Shown here one piece after another: positions 14,180 to 22,530 of a stretch of 35,044 nt of DNA (position 1 is its first letter; each line of letters begins with the position of its first letter). The translations under genes and the position numbers were made by a program. The notes under the pieces are model-generated. The model did no database searches. It had not been told where the DNA came from and was given only the letters and a program-made list of their open reading frames with translations. The DNA comes from Thermoplasmata archaeon (GTDB lineage: Archaea; Thermoplasmatota; Thermoplasmata; Sysuiplasmatales; Sysuiplasmataceae), in NCBI GenBank assembly GCA_021806165.1, contig JAJZXY010000019.1, positions 1 to 35,044 of the forward strand, read 5' to 3'.

Positions 14180-16855
14180 ATGGTCAAGAGAAAGATGGTT
14201 TACCTTTTTGAAGAAGGCAGTGCTGAGATGAGAAACCTCCTCGGAGGCAAGGGGTCTGGACTCGCCGAGATGACGCGTCTCGGTCTCCCTGTTCCACCAG
14301 GATTCACAATCACCACCAGCGTCTGCAACTCCTTCTACTCACTTGGAGGCAAGTTCCCGCCAGGGCTGCGAAGGAAGGTGCACGAGGCCCTCCGGTCTGT
14401 CGAGGAGAAGATGGGGCGTAAATTCGACTCGAATGAGAAACCGCTGCTGGTCTCGGTGCGTTCAGGGGCCAGGGTATCGATGCCAGGGATGATGGACACC
14501 GTCCTCAACCTCGGCCTGAACGACAGGACACTTGGCGCCATCATAGGAGAGAGCGGGAACCCACGGTGGGCGTATGACACATACAGGCGCTTTGTCCAGA
14601 TGTACGGGAACGTCGTGATGGGAGTCGAGCATGATATTTTCGAGGACATCCTCAGGGAAGTCAAGGGGCAGCGCGGCATACGCCTTGACACGGAGCTCAA
14701 CGAGGCAGAGCTGAAGGACACTGTGGAGCGATACAAGAGGAAGATAAGGGAGGTAACAGGACAGGAATTTCCTGAGAAGCCCGAACAGCAGCTCTGGAAC
14801 GCGATTGGCGCAGTCTTCACCTCATGGAATAACAGGAGGGCCATCACCTACAGGAAGCTGAACGGGATACCGGAGGACTGGGGCACAGCTGTTACTGTCC
14901 AGGCAATGGTGTTCGGCAACATGGGAGATGACTGTGCGACCGGTGTCGCCTTCACGCGCAACCCTTCCACGGGGGAGAACGTTTTCTACGGTGAGTTTCT
15001 TCCAAATGCCCAGGGGGAGGACGTGGTTGCGGGGATAAGGACTCCACAGCCAATCAACAGGGTAGCTGGGCGAGACGGCGAATCGCTTGAGGAACGCATG
15101 CCAGGGACGCACGCGGAACTCCTCGAGATAAAGAGGACGCTTGAATCACACTACAAGGACGTCCAGGACCTCGAATTCACTATCCAGAACGGCAAGCTCT
15201 ACCTGCTGCAGACCAGGAGCGGGAAGAGGACCGCCGCCGCTGCAGTTAGGATTGCAGTCGACATGGTGAATGAGGGACTTGTCACCCGCGAGGAGGGAAT
15301 ACTCTCGGTGAACCCTTCAACACTCGAACAACTCCTTCATCCTGTATTCGATGAGAGCTCGGAGAGAACAGAAGTGGGAAGGGGTCTGCCGGCCTCCCCC
15401 GGGGCAGCCACCGGAATGGTGGTGTTTGACGCTGAAAGCGCGGTGGAGAGGGCAGAGGCGGGGGAGAAGGTCGTGCTTGTGAGGAATGAGACATCCGCAG
15501 AGGACATTCACGGGATGGCCGCCGCCCAGGCAATTGTAACCGCCACCGGCGGTATGACCTCCCATGCAGCCGTGGTTGCGAGGGGAATGGGAAAGACATG
15601 CGTCGCCGGCTGCTCCGACATAGTCATAGACCATGCATCCCGCACCTTCACTGGAAAGGGGGGACTGTCAGTCAGGGAGGGCGACTTCATCAGCGTCGAC
15701 GGCACCGAGGGGGTCGTCTACTTGGGCCGCATTCAGACCAGGCAGGCGCAGATAACATCCTACTTCCGCACCTTCCTCGACTGGGCAGACGGGCTCAAGA
15801 GGCTGGGGGTCCGCGCGAACGCAGACCTGCCGGCTGATGCAAGGGTGGCGAGGGAGTTTGGTGCTACGGGGATTGGCCTCGTCAGGACCGAGCATATGTT
15901 CTTCGGTGCCGACAGGCTGCCGCACATGCGCCGCATGATACTCGCCGAAGGCGAGGAGGAGAGGAGAAGGGCGCTGGACAGCCTTCTGCCGTTTCAGAGA
16001 CAGGATTTCACTGGACTGATGAGGGAGATGAGCGGCTACCCTGTAACCATAAGGCTGCTGGACCCTCCGCTGCACGAATTCCTCCCGAAGGGGGAGGAGG
16101 AGATAAGGGCTCTTGCGGACGACATGGGCATCGACCCGGAGAGGGTCAGGTCCAGGACAGAGGCATTGAGGGAACTGAACCCGATGCTTGGACACCGGGG
16201 GTGCAGACTGGCTGTCACATATCCTGAAATCTATGAAATGCAGTGCCGTGCAATATTCGAGGCGGCATGCGATCTCAGGAAGGAGGGGGTGGCAGACCCT
16301 GTTCCGGAGGTCATGATACCGCTTATTGCAGGAAGGGAGGAATTCGACCTTCTCAGGAAGGATGTCGACAGGATAGCGTCAGAGGTATTCACGGAGCGCG
16401 GCACGGAAGTCCACTACCTTGTGGGCACCATGATAGAGCTCCCAAGGGCGGCTCTGCTTGCGGGCGACATAGCTAAGAGCGCCCAGTTCTTCTCATTCGG
16501 CACCAACGACCTGACACAGACCACACTGGGCATAAGCAGGGATGATGCGGGTCGCTTCCTGCCCGAGTACGTGGGCAAGTCACTGCTCGAGTACGACCCC
16601 TTCCAGACCATTGACGTGGAAGGTGTGGGCCAGCTGGTCAGGATTGGCATTCAGAAGGGGAGGCATGTGAACCCAGGCCTGGAAACGGGCATATGCGGCG
16701 AGCATGGAGGAGACCCGAAGAGCGTGGAGTTCTTCCACACTGCCGGTCTCGACTACGTAAGCTGCTCGCCTTACCGCGTCCCGGTAGCCCGCCTGGCCGC
16801 CGCCCAGGCCGCTGTAAGGGGAAAGGCAAAAAAGTCGGGAAAGGACCAGGACTGA
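14180..16855 (+). CDS. ppdK: Pyruvate, phosphate dikinase
   Basis: An 891-residue enzyme of normal length that interconverts pyruvate, ATP and phosphate with PEP, AMP and diphosphate, for gluconeogenesis or diphosphate-linked glycolysis. The N-terminal nucleotide-binding domain starts at YLFEEGSAEMRNLLGGKGS and includes VSVRSGARVSMPGMMDTVLN. The phosphohistidine His462 is in GGMTSHAAVVARG. The C-terminal PEP/pyruvate barrel has GTNDLTQ and catalytic Cys839 in GICGEHGG. The ATG at 14180 follows AAGGTG. The stop abuts the stop of the convergent DUF835 gene with no intervening base. Confidence 0.97.
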   Translation: MVKRKMVYLFEEGSAEMRNLLGGKGSGLAEMTRLGLPVPPGFTITTSVCNSFYSLGGKFPPGLRRKVHEALRSVEEKMGRKFDSNEKPLLVSVRSGARVSMPGMMDTVLNLGLNDRTLGAIIGESGNPRWAYDTYRRFVQMYGNVVMGVEHDIFEDILREVKGQRGIRLDTELNEAELKDTVERYKRKIREVTGQEFPEKPEQQLWNAIGAVFTSWNNRRAITYRKLNGIPEDWGTAVTVQAMVFGNMGDDCATGVAFTRNPSTGENVFYGEFLPNAQGEDVVAGIRTPQPINRVAGRDGESLEERMPGTHAELLEIKRTLESHYKDVQDLEFTIQNGKLYLLQTRSGKRTAAAAVRIAVDMVNEGLVTREEGILSVNPSTLEQLLHPVFDESSERTEVGRGLPASPGAATGMVVFDAESAVERAEAGEKVVLVRNETSAEDIHGMAAAQAIVTATGGMTSHAAVVARGMGKTCVAGCSDIVIDHASRTFTGKGGLSVREGDFISVDGTEGVVYLGRIQTRQAQITSYFRTFLDWADGLKRLGVRANADLPADARVAREFGATGIGLVRTEHMFFGADRLPHMRRMILAEGEEERRRALDSLLPFQRQDFTGLMREMSGYPVTIRLLDPPLHEFLPKGEEEIRALADDMGIDPERVRSRTEALRELNPMLGHRGCRLAVTYPEIYEMQCRAIFEAACDLRKEGVADPVPEVMIPLIAGREEFDLLRKDVDRIASEVFTERGTEVHYLVGTMIELPRAALLAGDIAKSAQFFSFGTNDLTQTTLGISRDDAGRFLPEYVGKSLLEYDPFQTIDVEGVGQLVRIGIQKGRHVNPGLETGICGEHGGDPKSVEFFHTAGLDYVSCSPYRVPVARLAAAQAAVRGKAKKSGKDQD

Positions 16856-17578
16856 CTACATAGTCAGCGTCATTTCCTTTTCAAGGAGTCTGTATTCCCT
16901 TTCGTCCACAGCGTCTGCGTCCGCGGAGATAATGAAGAAGCCGCTTGTGTAGGAGACCTGCTCCCTTACCATCTGTATGAATTTCAGCACCGGTCTGAAG
17001 TCAAACTGGGTAACAAGGTACTCGAGTCCCTCAAGCAGAACCACTCCTCCACCTCCCGGCTGCGAGAGGAATTCCCTTATCTCTGATGACAGCTTGGCAA
17101 GATTGCTTCTCACAAGGACCCTTCCCTCTCCCTCCCTTATCTCCTCCTTCTCAATCCTTGTGAGCCATACCGCATTGCACCCCGTGAGGTCAAGTCCGTA
17201 CCTTGCCGCCGCCTTGAACGGGTCAGTCCTTGTCACAGACATTCCCCTCATTCCCCTGTCAACAAGCCTGTTGAATATCGAAAATGCCTTTTCGGGCCTC
17301 TCCTCCCTGACGAGGATCGAATCGCCTTCAGTGAGATCGATACCCTTCTGGGTTGCTTCCTCCCTCACTGGCAGCAGGGCACCCGTGCTCTTCTGCAGCT
17401 CCCTCCGCCTCGACTCCACCGCCTGCCCGACCATCCCCTTCCTCGTTCTGGCAATTATTCGAAGCTCATGGGGTGAAAATGAGCTGCCGAGGAGGGAAAG
17501 GACATCGCTCCACGCCTCTGTCAGAGCCTCCTCGTAACCCTTCATGTATCCTCTGGCGTACTCTTCCCTTTCACCCAT
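16856..17578 (-). CDS. DUF835-domain protein
   Basis: A 240-residue protein. DUF835 is common in Thermoplasmata and some other Euryarchaeota and looks like a degenerate RecA/KaiC-type fold; no function is established. Residues about 85-235 carry the domain: ILVREERPEKAFSIFNRLV, GLDLTGCNAVWLTRI, VLLEGLEYLVTQFDF, FFIISADADAVDEREYRLLE. A helical N-terminus of 80 residues precedes it. The ATG at 17578 follows GAGGGTG with good spacing; a GTG three codons upstream falls in that Shine-Dalgarno. A stable inverted repeat separates it from taw2, on the same strand 65 bases upstream. Confidence 0.87.
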   Translation of the reverse strand: MGEREEYARGYMKGYEEALTEAWSDVLSLLGSSFSPHELRIIARTRKGMVGQAVESRRRELQKSTGALLPVREEATQKGIDLTEGDSILVREERPEKAFSIFNRLVDRGMRGMSVTRTDPFKAAARYGLDLTGCNAVWLTRIEKEEIREGEGRVLVRSNLAKLSSEIREFLSQPGGGGVVLLEGLEYLVTQFDFRPVLKFIQMVREQVSYTSGFFIISADADAVDEREYRLLEKEMTLTM

Positions 17579-17621
17579 TTGCAGCACCCTCGGCCACAGA
17601 CTGCCCTCCTATGCCAAAGGT

Positions 17622-17639
17622 CCGCAAAACAGTTTGCGG
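17622..17639 (-). terminator. Inverted repeat between taw2 and the DUF835 gene
   Basis: CCGCAAA (17622-17628) and TTTGCGG (17633-17639) form a 7-bp stem with a four-base loop, five bases after the taw2 stop. It could be a terminator, an RNA-processing site or an operator for the downstream gene. There is no long T-tract after it. Confidence 0.35.
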
Positions 17640-17643
17640 TCAA

Positions 17644-18660
17644 TCATTCCAGAACCTCCAAGTCCATTGCCATGTGGTCAGAGATGGCTGAAAAGCCCTT
17701 CACCCTGCGCACAGCAATCACCTTCACCCTCCCGCTGCAGTACTTTTCTGCTATGAGCCTCCTCCACTCGTCTGAGCCCCCGCGCCTCACCTCCTCATGG
17801 AAGTGTATGATCGTCCCGGGCCTGCTCATGGTGAGGGCCTTTCCAAGCCATCTCCTGGTCCCATCCAGATAGCCCATTATGATCCTGTCGCACCCTTCAA
17901 GACGAAGGTCCATGCTGTCCATGTTGTGCGCCTGGAAGAAACTGTCAGCACCGTTTGCATGCACAGTCTTCAGCAGGTAGGCGTGTGTCAGCGGATCTAT
18001 TTCGGCAGCTGCAATCAGCCTGGGACTCGAGTGGACTGCGATGGGCATGGAGAGGTGACCAATCCCTGCAAACATGTCTGCAACCAGTTCACCGTTGCAG
18101 TCCAGTGATGCCATCCGAATGCGTTCGTCATGGTTGGCCGACGAGAACATTATTTTCGCAGGGTCTATCACATAGTCGACACCATTTTCGTGGTGGATCG
18201 TCTCCCCGCCGCTTCCACAGATCAGTCTTACTGAAGGCCGCCTGTTACGGCCTCCTATGCGCCCCGTTACCCTGTAAACGCTGTCAGCCCCGAGTACGGA
18301 CGCGTATGCCCTGCCTATCTCCCCCTCCCTGCTTGTAAGGGATTCGTCCAGCTTCAGAAGCAGTGCCTTCCCGATCATCTCCCACTTGCTTGGCAGTAGA
18401 CTCTTCTCCATGTCGGTGAGAGCTGCCGCCTTCCTGATGGAGGATATCGGCATCCCAGCGCCCCTCTTACTGAATTGAGCGGCATCCACCAGCTCTCCAC
18501 CAGGCGGAAGGGCATCCGGCACTCCCGTGAGAGGTATCATCACCCACTCCCCCTCCTCCGCAATCCTGAATCCTGGGTCAATGAGTCCCATCCTTTTCAG
18601 CTGATGCACTGCGCTACCCCTCCTTTCCCTGCTGATCCGCAGCGCTGCAACCGGCGGCAT
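17644..18660 (-). CDS. taw2: Probable Taw2, tRNA(Phe) wyosine-base aminocarboxypropyltransferase
   Basis: A 338-residue class-I SAM enzyme of the Trm5/TYW2 group. The SAM motif DMFAGIGHLSMPIA lies near residue 207, followed by AAEIDPLTHAYL. Where Trm5 has the catalytic N-P-P-Y, this protein has DRIIMGYLDGTRRWL. Further on it has TIIHFHE. Both are features of TYW2/Taw2, which transfer the aminocarboxypropyl group of SAM rather than methyl. Its substrate would be yW-86/imG-14 at position 37 of tRNA(Phe). Trm5 and Taw1 are not in the window. The start ATG at 18660 is about 30 bases from an A/T box shared with the divergent secreted-protein gene. Confidence 0.82.
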   Translation of the reverse strand: MPPVAALRISRERRGSAVHQLKRMGLIDPGFRIAEEGEWVMIPLTGVPDALPPGGELVDAAQFSKRGAGMPISSIRKAAALTDMEKSLLPSKWEMIGKALLLKLDESLTSREGEIGRAYASVLGADSVYRVTGRIGGRNRRPSVRLICGSGGETIHHENGVDYVIDPAKIMFSSANHDERIRMASLDCNGELVADMFAGIGHLSMPIAVHSSPRLIAAAEIDPLTHAYLLKTVHANGADSFFQAHNMDSMDLRLEGCDRIIMGYLDGTRRWLGKALTMSRPGTIIHFHEEVRRGGSDEWRRLIAEKYCSGRVKVIAVRRVKGFSAISDHMAMDLEVLE

Positions 18661-18684
18661 TCAGGATGCAATTCCATTGACCAG

Positions 18685-18697
18685 TTTTTAATACTTA
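18685..18697. promoter_or_regulatory. Shared divergent A/T box between taw2 and a secreted-protein gene
   Basis: TTTTTAATACTTA is centred about 26 bases from the plus-strand ATG (18717) and about 31 bases from the minus-strand ATG (18660). A single box could drive both as leaderless mRNAs. Confidence 0.5.
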
Positions 18698-18716
18698 TCG
18701 GCGATCAGAAGGCACA

Positions 18717-19442
18717 ATGGGCAGGGGCGCCGTGCTGGTCATTGCAATTCTTCTCCTCCTGCCGGCCGCGATACAGCAGGCGGCAGGCACTCAGGCAAAC
18801 CAGTACTATGCAAACAGGCTTCTCGATGTGGTCAGCACTCCGCAGCTAGCGCCCGGAGGAAGGGGCACGCTGGAGCTGGCGGTCTCCAACCCTTTCAATA
18901 CCACGCTGGACAACCTCACACTCGTTCTTTCAGTCTATGCATTCTCCACAGGGGGAGGCGAGGTGCAGCTCTCCTCGATTCCAGTTTCCGAAAGGCCTGC
19001 GATTGGGGGAAGCGGGACTTCCACGCAACTGCTGGTGCCCATAATGCTCCCGCAGACATCGGTGTATTTCAACATCACGGTGAGCACAACAGCGTCCACC
19101 AGGCACGGGGACTTCTTCAATCCAGGCACGTATTTCGTGAGCACATATGCCTCCTTCACCGCCTCCGGGCAGCAGATTAAGATGGGCTCCAGGGGAGTAT
19201 TCACGGCTGCTGAATGGAGTAGCATACTTGTGCAGAGCTCTGGAGGCAACTATCTGAACTACACCTACCTGAACGGCACGCTCGGCTATCAGGGAATACT
19301 TCCTGACACCTCATTCACAGTCAGCACACCCTCCCCTGTTTACCTTCTATGGGTCGCAGCAGGGCTCTCTGCCTTCTTTGCAGCAGCCGCATTTTTCGTT
19401 TACAGAAGGGGGCAGCTGCGAGGCGGAAGGCAATCTAGATGA
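18717..19442 (+). CDS. Secreted, C-terminally membrane-anchored protein
   Basis: A 241-residue protein with no recognised family. Residues 1-24 form a signal peptide (GAVLVIAILLLLPAAIQQAAG). Residues about 40-200 are a beta-rich, Ser/Thr/Asn-rich exported domain with several N-glycosylation sequons. The opening pattern STPQLAPGGRGTLELAVSNPFNTTLDNLTLVL resembles CARDB-like or NPCBM-associated Ig-fold domains. A transmembrane helix at about 207-229 (VYLLWVAAGLSAFFAAAAFFVY) ends in a basic cytoplasmic tail. The ATG fits leaderless transcription. The last eight bases overlap the convergent reductase gene. Confidence 0.75.
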   Translation: MGRGAVLVIAILLLLPAAIQQAAGTQANQYYANRLLDVVSTPQLAPGGRGTLELAVSNPFNTTLDNLTLVLSVYAFSTGGGEVQLSSIPVSERPAIGGSGTSTQLLVPIMLPQTSVYFNITVSTTASTRHGDFFNPGTYFVSTYASFTASGQQIKMGSRGVFTAAEWSSILVQSSGGNYLNYTYLNGTLGYQGILPDTSFTVSTPSPVYLLWVAAGLSAFFAAAAFFVYRRGQLRGGRQSR

Positions 19443-20607
19443 GTGCCCGTATCAGCTGCGGTGAAAAGCGCCACAGGCCAGGCTCCCTTGAGAGCATAAG
19501 TGGCGAAAGTTCGGTGGGGAAGTCTATGTCGCCGCCTGCCATCACCTCCTTGAGGGAGCTGTTGTCAAGCACGCTGAAAAACTGATCGAGCTTCTCATCG
19601 CTCATCTGAAGGAATATCCTCCTTACAAGAGCGGCCCTGTCGAGCTCCTTCCCGACTCCCCTCTTCCACTCGCTCTCGTATCTGGAGAGGAATCTCCTGG
19701 AAAAATCACCCCTTTCGAAGGCGGACAGCGCCACGCCTGCTGCAATCCCGCCCGCCGCCATTCCCGTGAATATGCCACCGCCCGATATGGGCTTGACCTG
19801 TCCCGCTGCGTCACCAATGATCATCACACCGTCAGCAGTCAGCCTTCCCCTGTTGCCCACGGGTATCGGACCCGCTGTGATATTCAGCCTCTTCCCTGCG
19901 CCGAGCTTCTCAAGCAGCCTCTCGAAGTAGCCGCTCGCGGGCATTACACCGCCGTATGTGCCAAGGCCTATGCGGGTGAAGCTCCCTCCCGGTATCGCCC
20001 AGGCGAAAAATCCCGGCGCGACTTCCGAACCGAAGTAGAGGCTGACGGCGTCCCCTTCATCCATCCCTCCCGTTACTGCGTCCGTCTGAACACATGAGAC
20101 TATTTCCCTGAACTTCGTGAGGCCGAATGTCCTTCCCACAGTGGATGATGCACCATCGGCGCCGATGAGAAGCGTGGTGCGCACATGCTTCTCCTCCCCC
20201 CTGTACATGTAGCGCACGTCAACTCCACCGTCGTCTCTCGCTGCTCCAGTGAACGAGGCTCCCAGCAGCATCGTCACATTCCTCCTCGCCGCCCTCTCTG
20301 CAAGGTGGATGTCAAGTGCGCTCCTGTCAATCACATAACCCTTGGGTGCCTCCCCCCTGAGTGACAGCCTGTTGCCCGCAGGGGAGACGAAATCCACTGC
20401 CTTTATCGTATTGTGCCAGCTTGAAAGACCGCTCATCTCAAGCACTCTGGGGCTGACAAGGCCGGAGCACTGGACAGGCTTGCCAATCTCGAAATTCTCC
20501 TCAAGCAGCAGCACGCTCCTCTCCTCGGCAGCCTTCCAGGCAAATGCGAGCCCGGCGGGTCCGCCCCCGGCCACCACAATGTCATATTCAGGGGAAGTCG
20601 AAGTCAT
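19435..20607 (-). CDS. Geranylgeranyl reductase family FAD enzyme
   Basis: A 390-residue flavoprotein of the digeranylgeranylglycerophospholipid reductase group, which saturates the isoprenoid chains of archaeal lipids. The FAD-binding VAGGGPAGLAFAWKAA is at residues 11-26, PVQCSGLVSPR near 43-53 (C-x-G), and GDAAGQVKPISGGGI near 270. These are family features. It lies 22 bases after the R2-like gene on the same strand, so the two are probably one transcript. With GGGPS and the UbiA-type enzyme it makes three lipid-core enzymes in the window, in two separate operons. Confidence 0.92.
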   Translation of the reverse strand: MTSTSPEYDIVVAGGGPAGLAFAWKAAEERSVLLLEENFEIGKPVQCSGLVSPRVLEMSGLSSWHNTIKAVDFVSPAGNRLSLRGEAPKGYVIDRSALDIHLAERAARRNVTMLLGASFTGAARDDGGVDVRYMYRGEEKHVRTTLLIGADGASSTVGRTFGLTKFREIVSCVQTDAVTGGMDEGDAVSLYFGSEVAPGFFAWAIPGGSFTRIGLGTYGGVMPASGYFERLLEKLGAGKRLNITAGPIPVGNRGRLTADGVMIIGDAAGQVKPISGGGIFTGMAAGGIAAGVALSAFERGDFSRRFLSRYESEWKRGVGKELDRAALVRRIFLQMSDEKLDQFFSVLDNSSLKEVMAGGDIDFPTELSPLMLSREPGLWRFSPQLIRALI

Positions 20608-20629
20608 TCAGCCACCACTGCAAAATATG

Positions 20630-21658
20630 TCAGAAGACTGGAACGATCTCATCGCCGTCAACATCGCCCACGTCATCTCCGCTAATACCCAGCTCGGGTA
20701 TCTCAGGAAGCCTGATGCCGTAGCGCTTCAGGGAAGAACCCACCTTCATCACAGCGGATCGCCACGCCTCTTCCTTTTCTGATAGGAGAGGGATGCCCAG
20801 CCCGGCATCCCTTGCTATGTCCTCCATCTTTTCGTTGACCTCCACAAAATAGTGCGGAAGCTTCCAGAATGTGTTGGACTTTTCGGGAAGCTTGTATGTT
20901 ATGAGGGAGAGGAAGATGAATCCTGCCTTGATCTGCTTTGTCACCAGCCTCTTCCTCTCCTCATTCATCTTCTCCGCCCCATCTGCCATTACAAGCTGGG
21001 TGAATGCATAATGTCTCGTCTCATCGACAGCTATCTGGCGGAAAGCCTCCCTGAAGGTGGATATCTTTGTATTGCCGGACATCTGCGTGAACACCGTGGT
21101 AGCGGCAGCCTCTCCCATCATGAAAGATGTGAACAGCACATCGGTTGAATACTTGTTGTATGAATCAAGATATGCCTTCCAGTACCTGGCACCGTTATAC
21201 CATGTCCAGATAATGTTGGCCCTGGCCCTCGCCTCCAGGTCGTTCGCCGGCTTGAATTTCATGGGGAAGCCCGGGCAGAGCTTGTTGATGCACATACCGC
21301 ACACTATGTTGTGCCTGTTCTCATCAAAAGCAATTGTGTTGAGAAGGCACCTTACAGCCGTCTTCTCCTTCAGCTCATGCGCCTTTACAACGGCATATGA
21401 GAACACGGGGTTTGCATTGTCAAATGTGGAAAGGAGTGCCCACCAGTATGCCATGGCCAGTCTCTCCTTGTTGTCCAGCCCAGTCACAATCTCGTCAAGC
21501 CTGGCCCAGTCGAGCTTCTCCTCATCCCACTGCTCTCTCTTGGACCTCGAATAGAGTCTCCACTCGAGATCGTTCCTGAACTCCCAGTCCGCCGGGTATA
21601 TGTTGTTTGGCGGAAACTCGGGCAGTTCTATCTTTTCCGTCCCTTCCCTCTCTTTCAT
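20630..21658 (-). CDS. R2-like ferritin-fold di-iron protein
   Basis: A 342-residue protein with the four-helix carboxylate di-metal pattern: Asp80 (likely), Glu113-x2-His116 in DENRH, Glu183 in GEAAAT, and Glu213-x2-His216 in DETRH. The spacing parallels ribonucleotide reductase R2 and R2-like oxidases. The residue four after the first His, which is the radical Tyr in classical R2, is Cys120 here. No RNR large subunit is nearby. An oxidase, oxygenase or desaturase role is therefore more likely than ribonucleotide reduction, but the substrate is unknown. The start ATG at 21658 has GCAGGA directly upstream and a TATA-like CTTAAATAAG about 31 bases ahead. It is first in an operon with geranylgeranyl reductase and divergent from two crotonase genes. 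Confidence 0.78.
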   Translation of the reverse strand: MKEREGTEKIELPEFPPNNIYPADWEFRNDLEWRLYSRSKREQWDEEKLDWARLDEIVTGLDNKERLAMAYWWALLSTFDNANPVFSYAVVKAHELKEKTAVRCLLNTIAFDENRHNIVCGMCINKLCPGFPMKFKPANDLEARARANIIWTWYNGARYWKAYLDSYNKYSTDVLFTSFMMGEAAATTVFTQMSGNTKISTFREAFRQIAVDETRHYAFTQLVMADGAEKMNEERKRLVTKQIKAGFIFLSLITYKLPEKSNTFWKLPHYFVEVNEKMEDIARDAGLGIPLLSEKEEAWRSAVMKVGSSLKRYGIRLPEIPELGISGDDVGDVDGDEIVPVF

Positions 21659-21671
21659 TCCTGCACGGTAT

Positions 21672-21693
21672 AGTGCACTGCCACTTATTTAAG
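21672..21693 (-). promoter_or_regulatory. Promoter of the R2-like/geranylgeranyl reductase operon
   Basis: The A/T box CTTAAATAAG (minus strand, 21684-21693) predicts a TSS near 21664. An 8-bp palindrome AGTGCACT (21672-21679) lies between box and TSS and could be an operator. Confidence 0.4.
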
Positions 21694-21762
21694 GGTGGCA
21701 TGGCTGCGGCGGCATGCTATAGTGTTAGATACACGAATACCGTTCTGTTTCAGTGGTTTGCT

Positions 21763-22530
21763 ATGCCGGGTACGGTCATTGTAGAGAGGAGCGGGAGGGT
21801 TGGAATCGTCCGCCTCAACAGGCCTGAGAAGCTGAATGCTGTAAACATGGAAATGGTGGGGGACCTGATAGCCGCGCTTGACGGGCTTGCGGACGATCGG
21901 GGCATCGGGGCGGTGGTGATTACGGGCAGCGGGAAGGCATTTTCGGCCGGGGCGGATGTTGCCGAGATGCTTTCGGCTGATGTGGAGGAACTGGAGGAAG
22001 GGGGACATCTTCCGCTCTGGCGGCGTCTGGAGTCCTTCGGCAAACCTGTGATAGCCGCACTCAACGGCATTACTGCGGGTGGAGGGCTGGAACTTGCAAT
22101 GGCCTGCGATATAGCACTCGCCTCCACTGCAGCCATGATCGGACAGACCGAGATCAACCTGGGAATCATTCCGGGCGCAGGCGGGACACAGAGACTCACG
22201 CGGGCCGTAGGCAAGCAGAAGGCGATGGAGATGATACTCACCGGCAGGCTCATCACCGCATCGGAAGCAGAGGAGTGCGGGCTGGTACTCAAGGCAGTGG
22301 GACCGGAAGGACTGATGGATGAAGCAGTGCGCATAGCCGGTGCTGCAGCTTCACACCCCCAATTCCCGCTGAGGCTCGCGAAAGAGAGCGTTAACCAGTC
22401 ATTCGAAAACCACCTGCGCCAGGGGCTTGAAGTGGAGAGGAGGAATTTCCTGCTCTCAGTGTCTTCGCACGATGGCAGGGAAGGGATGAAAGCATTCGTC
22501 GAGAAGAGGAAGCCGGAGTGGGGCCGATGA
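21763..22530 (+). CDS. Enoyl-CoA hydratase (crotonase family)
   Basis: A 255-residue crotonase. Both catalytic glutamates of classical enoyl-CoA hydratase are present: Glu110 in [11 protein letters not shown] and Glu130 in [15 protein letters not shown]. The oxyanion-hole segments [12 protein letters not shown] and [10 protein letters not shown] are intact. It should hydrate 2-enoyl-CoA thioesters in beta-oxidation or a related acyl-CoA pathway. The ATG at 21763 starts the family sequence ([23 protein letters not shown]); upstream in-frame codons are not conserved-looking. The stop overlaps the next crotonase start in ATGA. Confidence 0.93.
   Translation: MPGTVIVERSGRVGIVRLNRPEKLNAVNMEMVGDLIAALDGLADDRGIGAVVITGSGKAFSAGADVAEMLSADVEELEEGGHLPLWRRLESFGKPVIAALNGITAGGGLELAMACDIALASTAAMIGQTEINLGIIPGAGGTQRLTRAVGKQKAMEMILTGRLITASEAEECGLVLKAVGPEGLMDEAVRIAGAAASHPQFPLRLAKESVNQSFENHLRQGLEVERRNFLLSVSSHDGREGMKAFVEKRKPEWGR

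Noticed and set aside
20630-21658. Ribonucleotide reductase small subunit
   Set aside because: The radical Tyr position is Cys and no large subunit is nearby, so the call is kept at R2-like di-iron protein.
21607-21762. 52-codon N-terminal extension of the enoyl-CoA hydratase
   Set aside because: It crosses the divergent promoter and the start of the R2-like gene. The crotonase sequence begins at the ATG at 21763.
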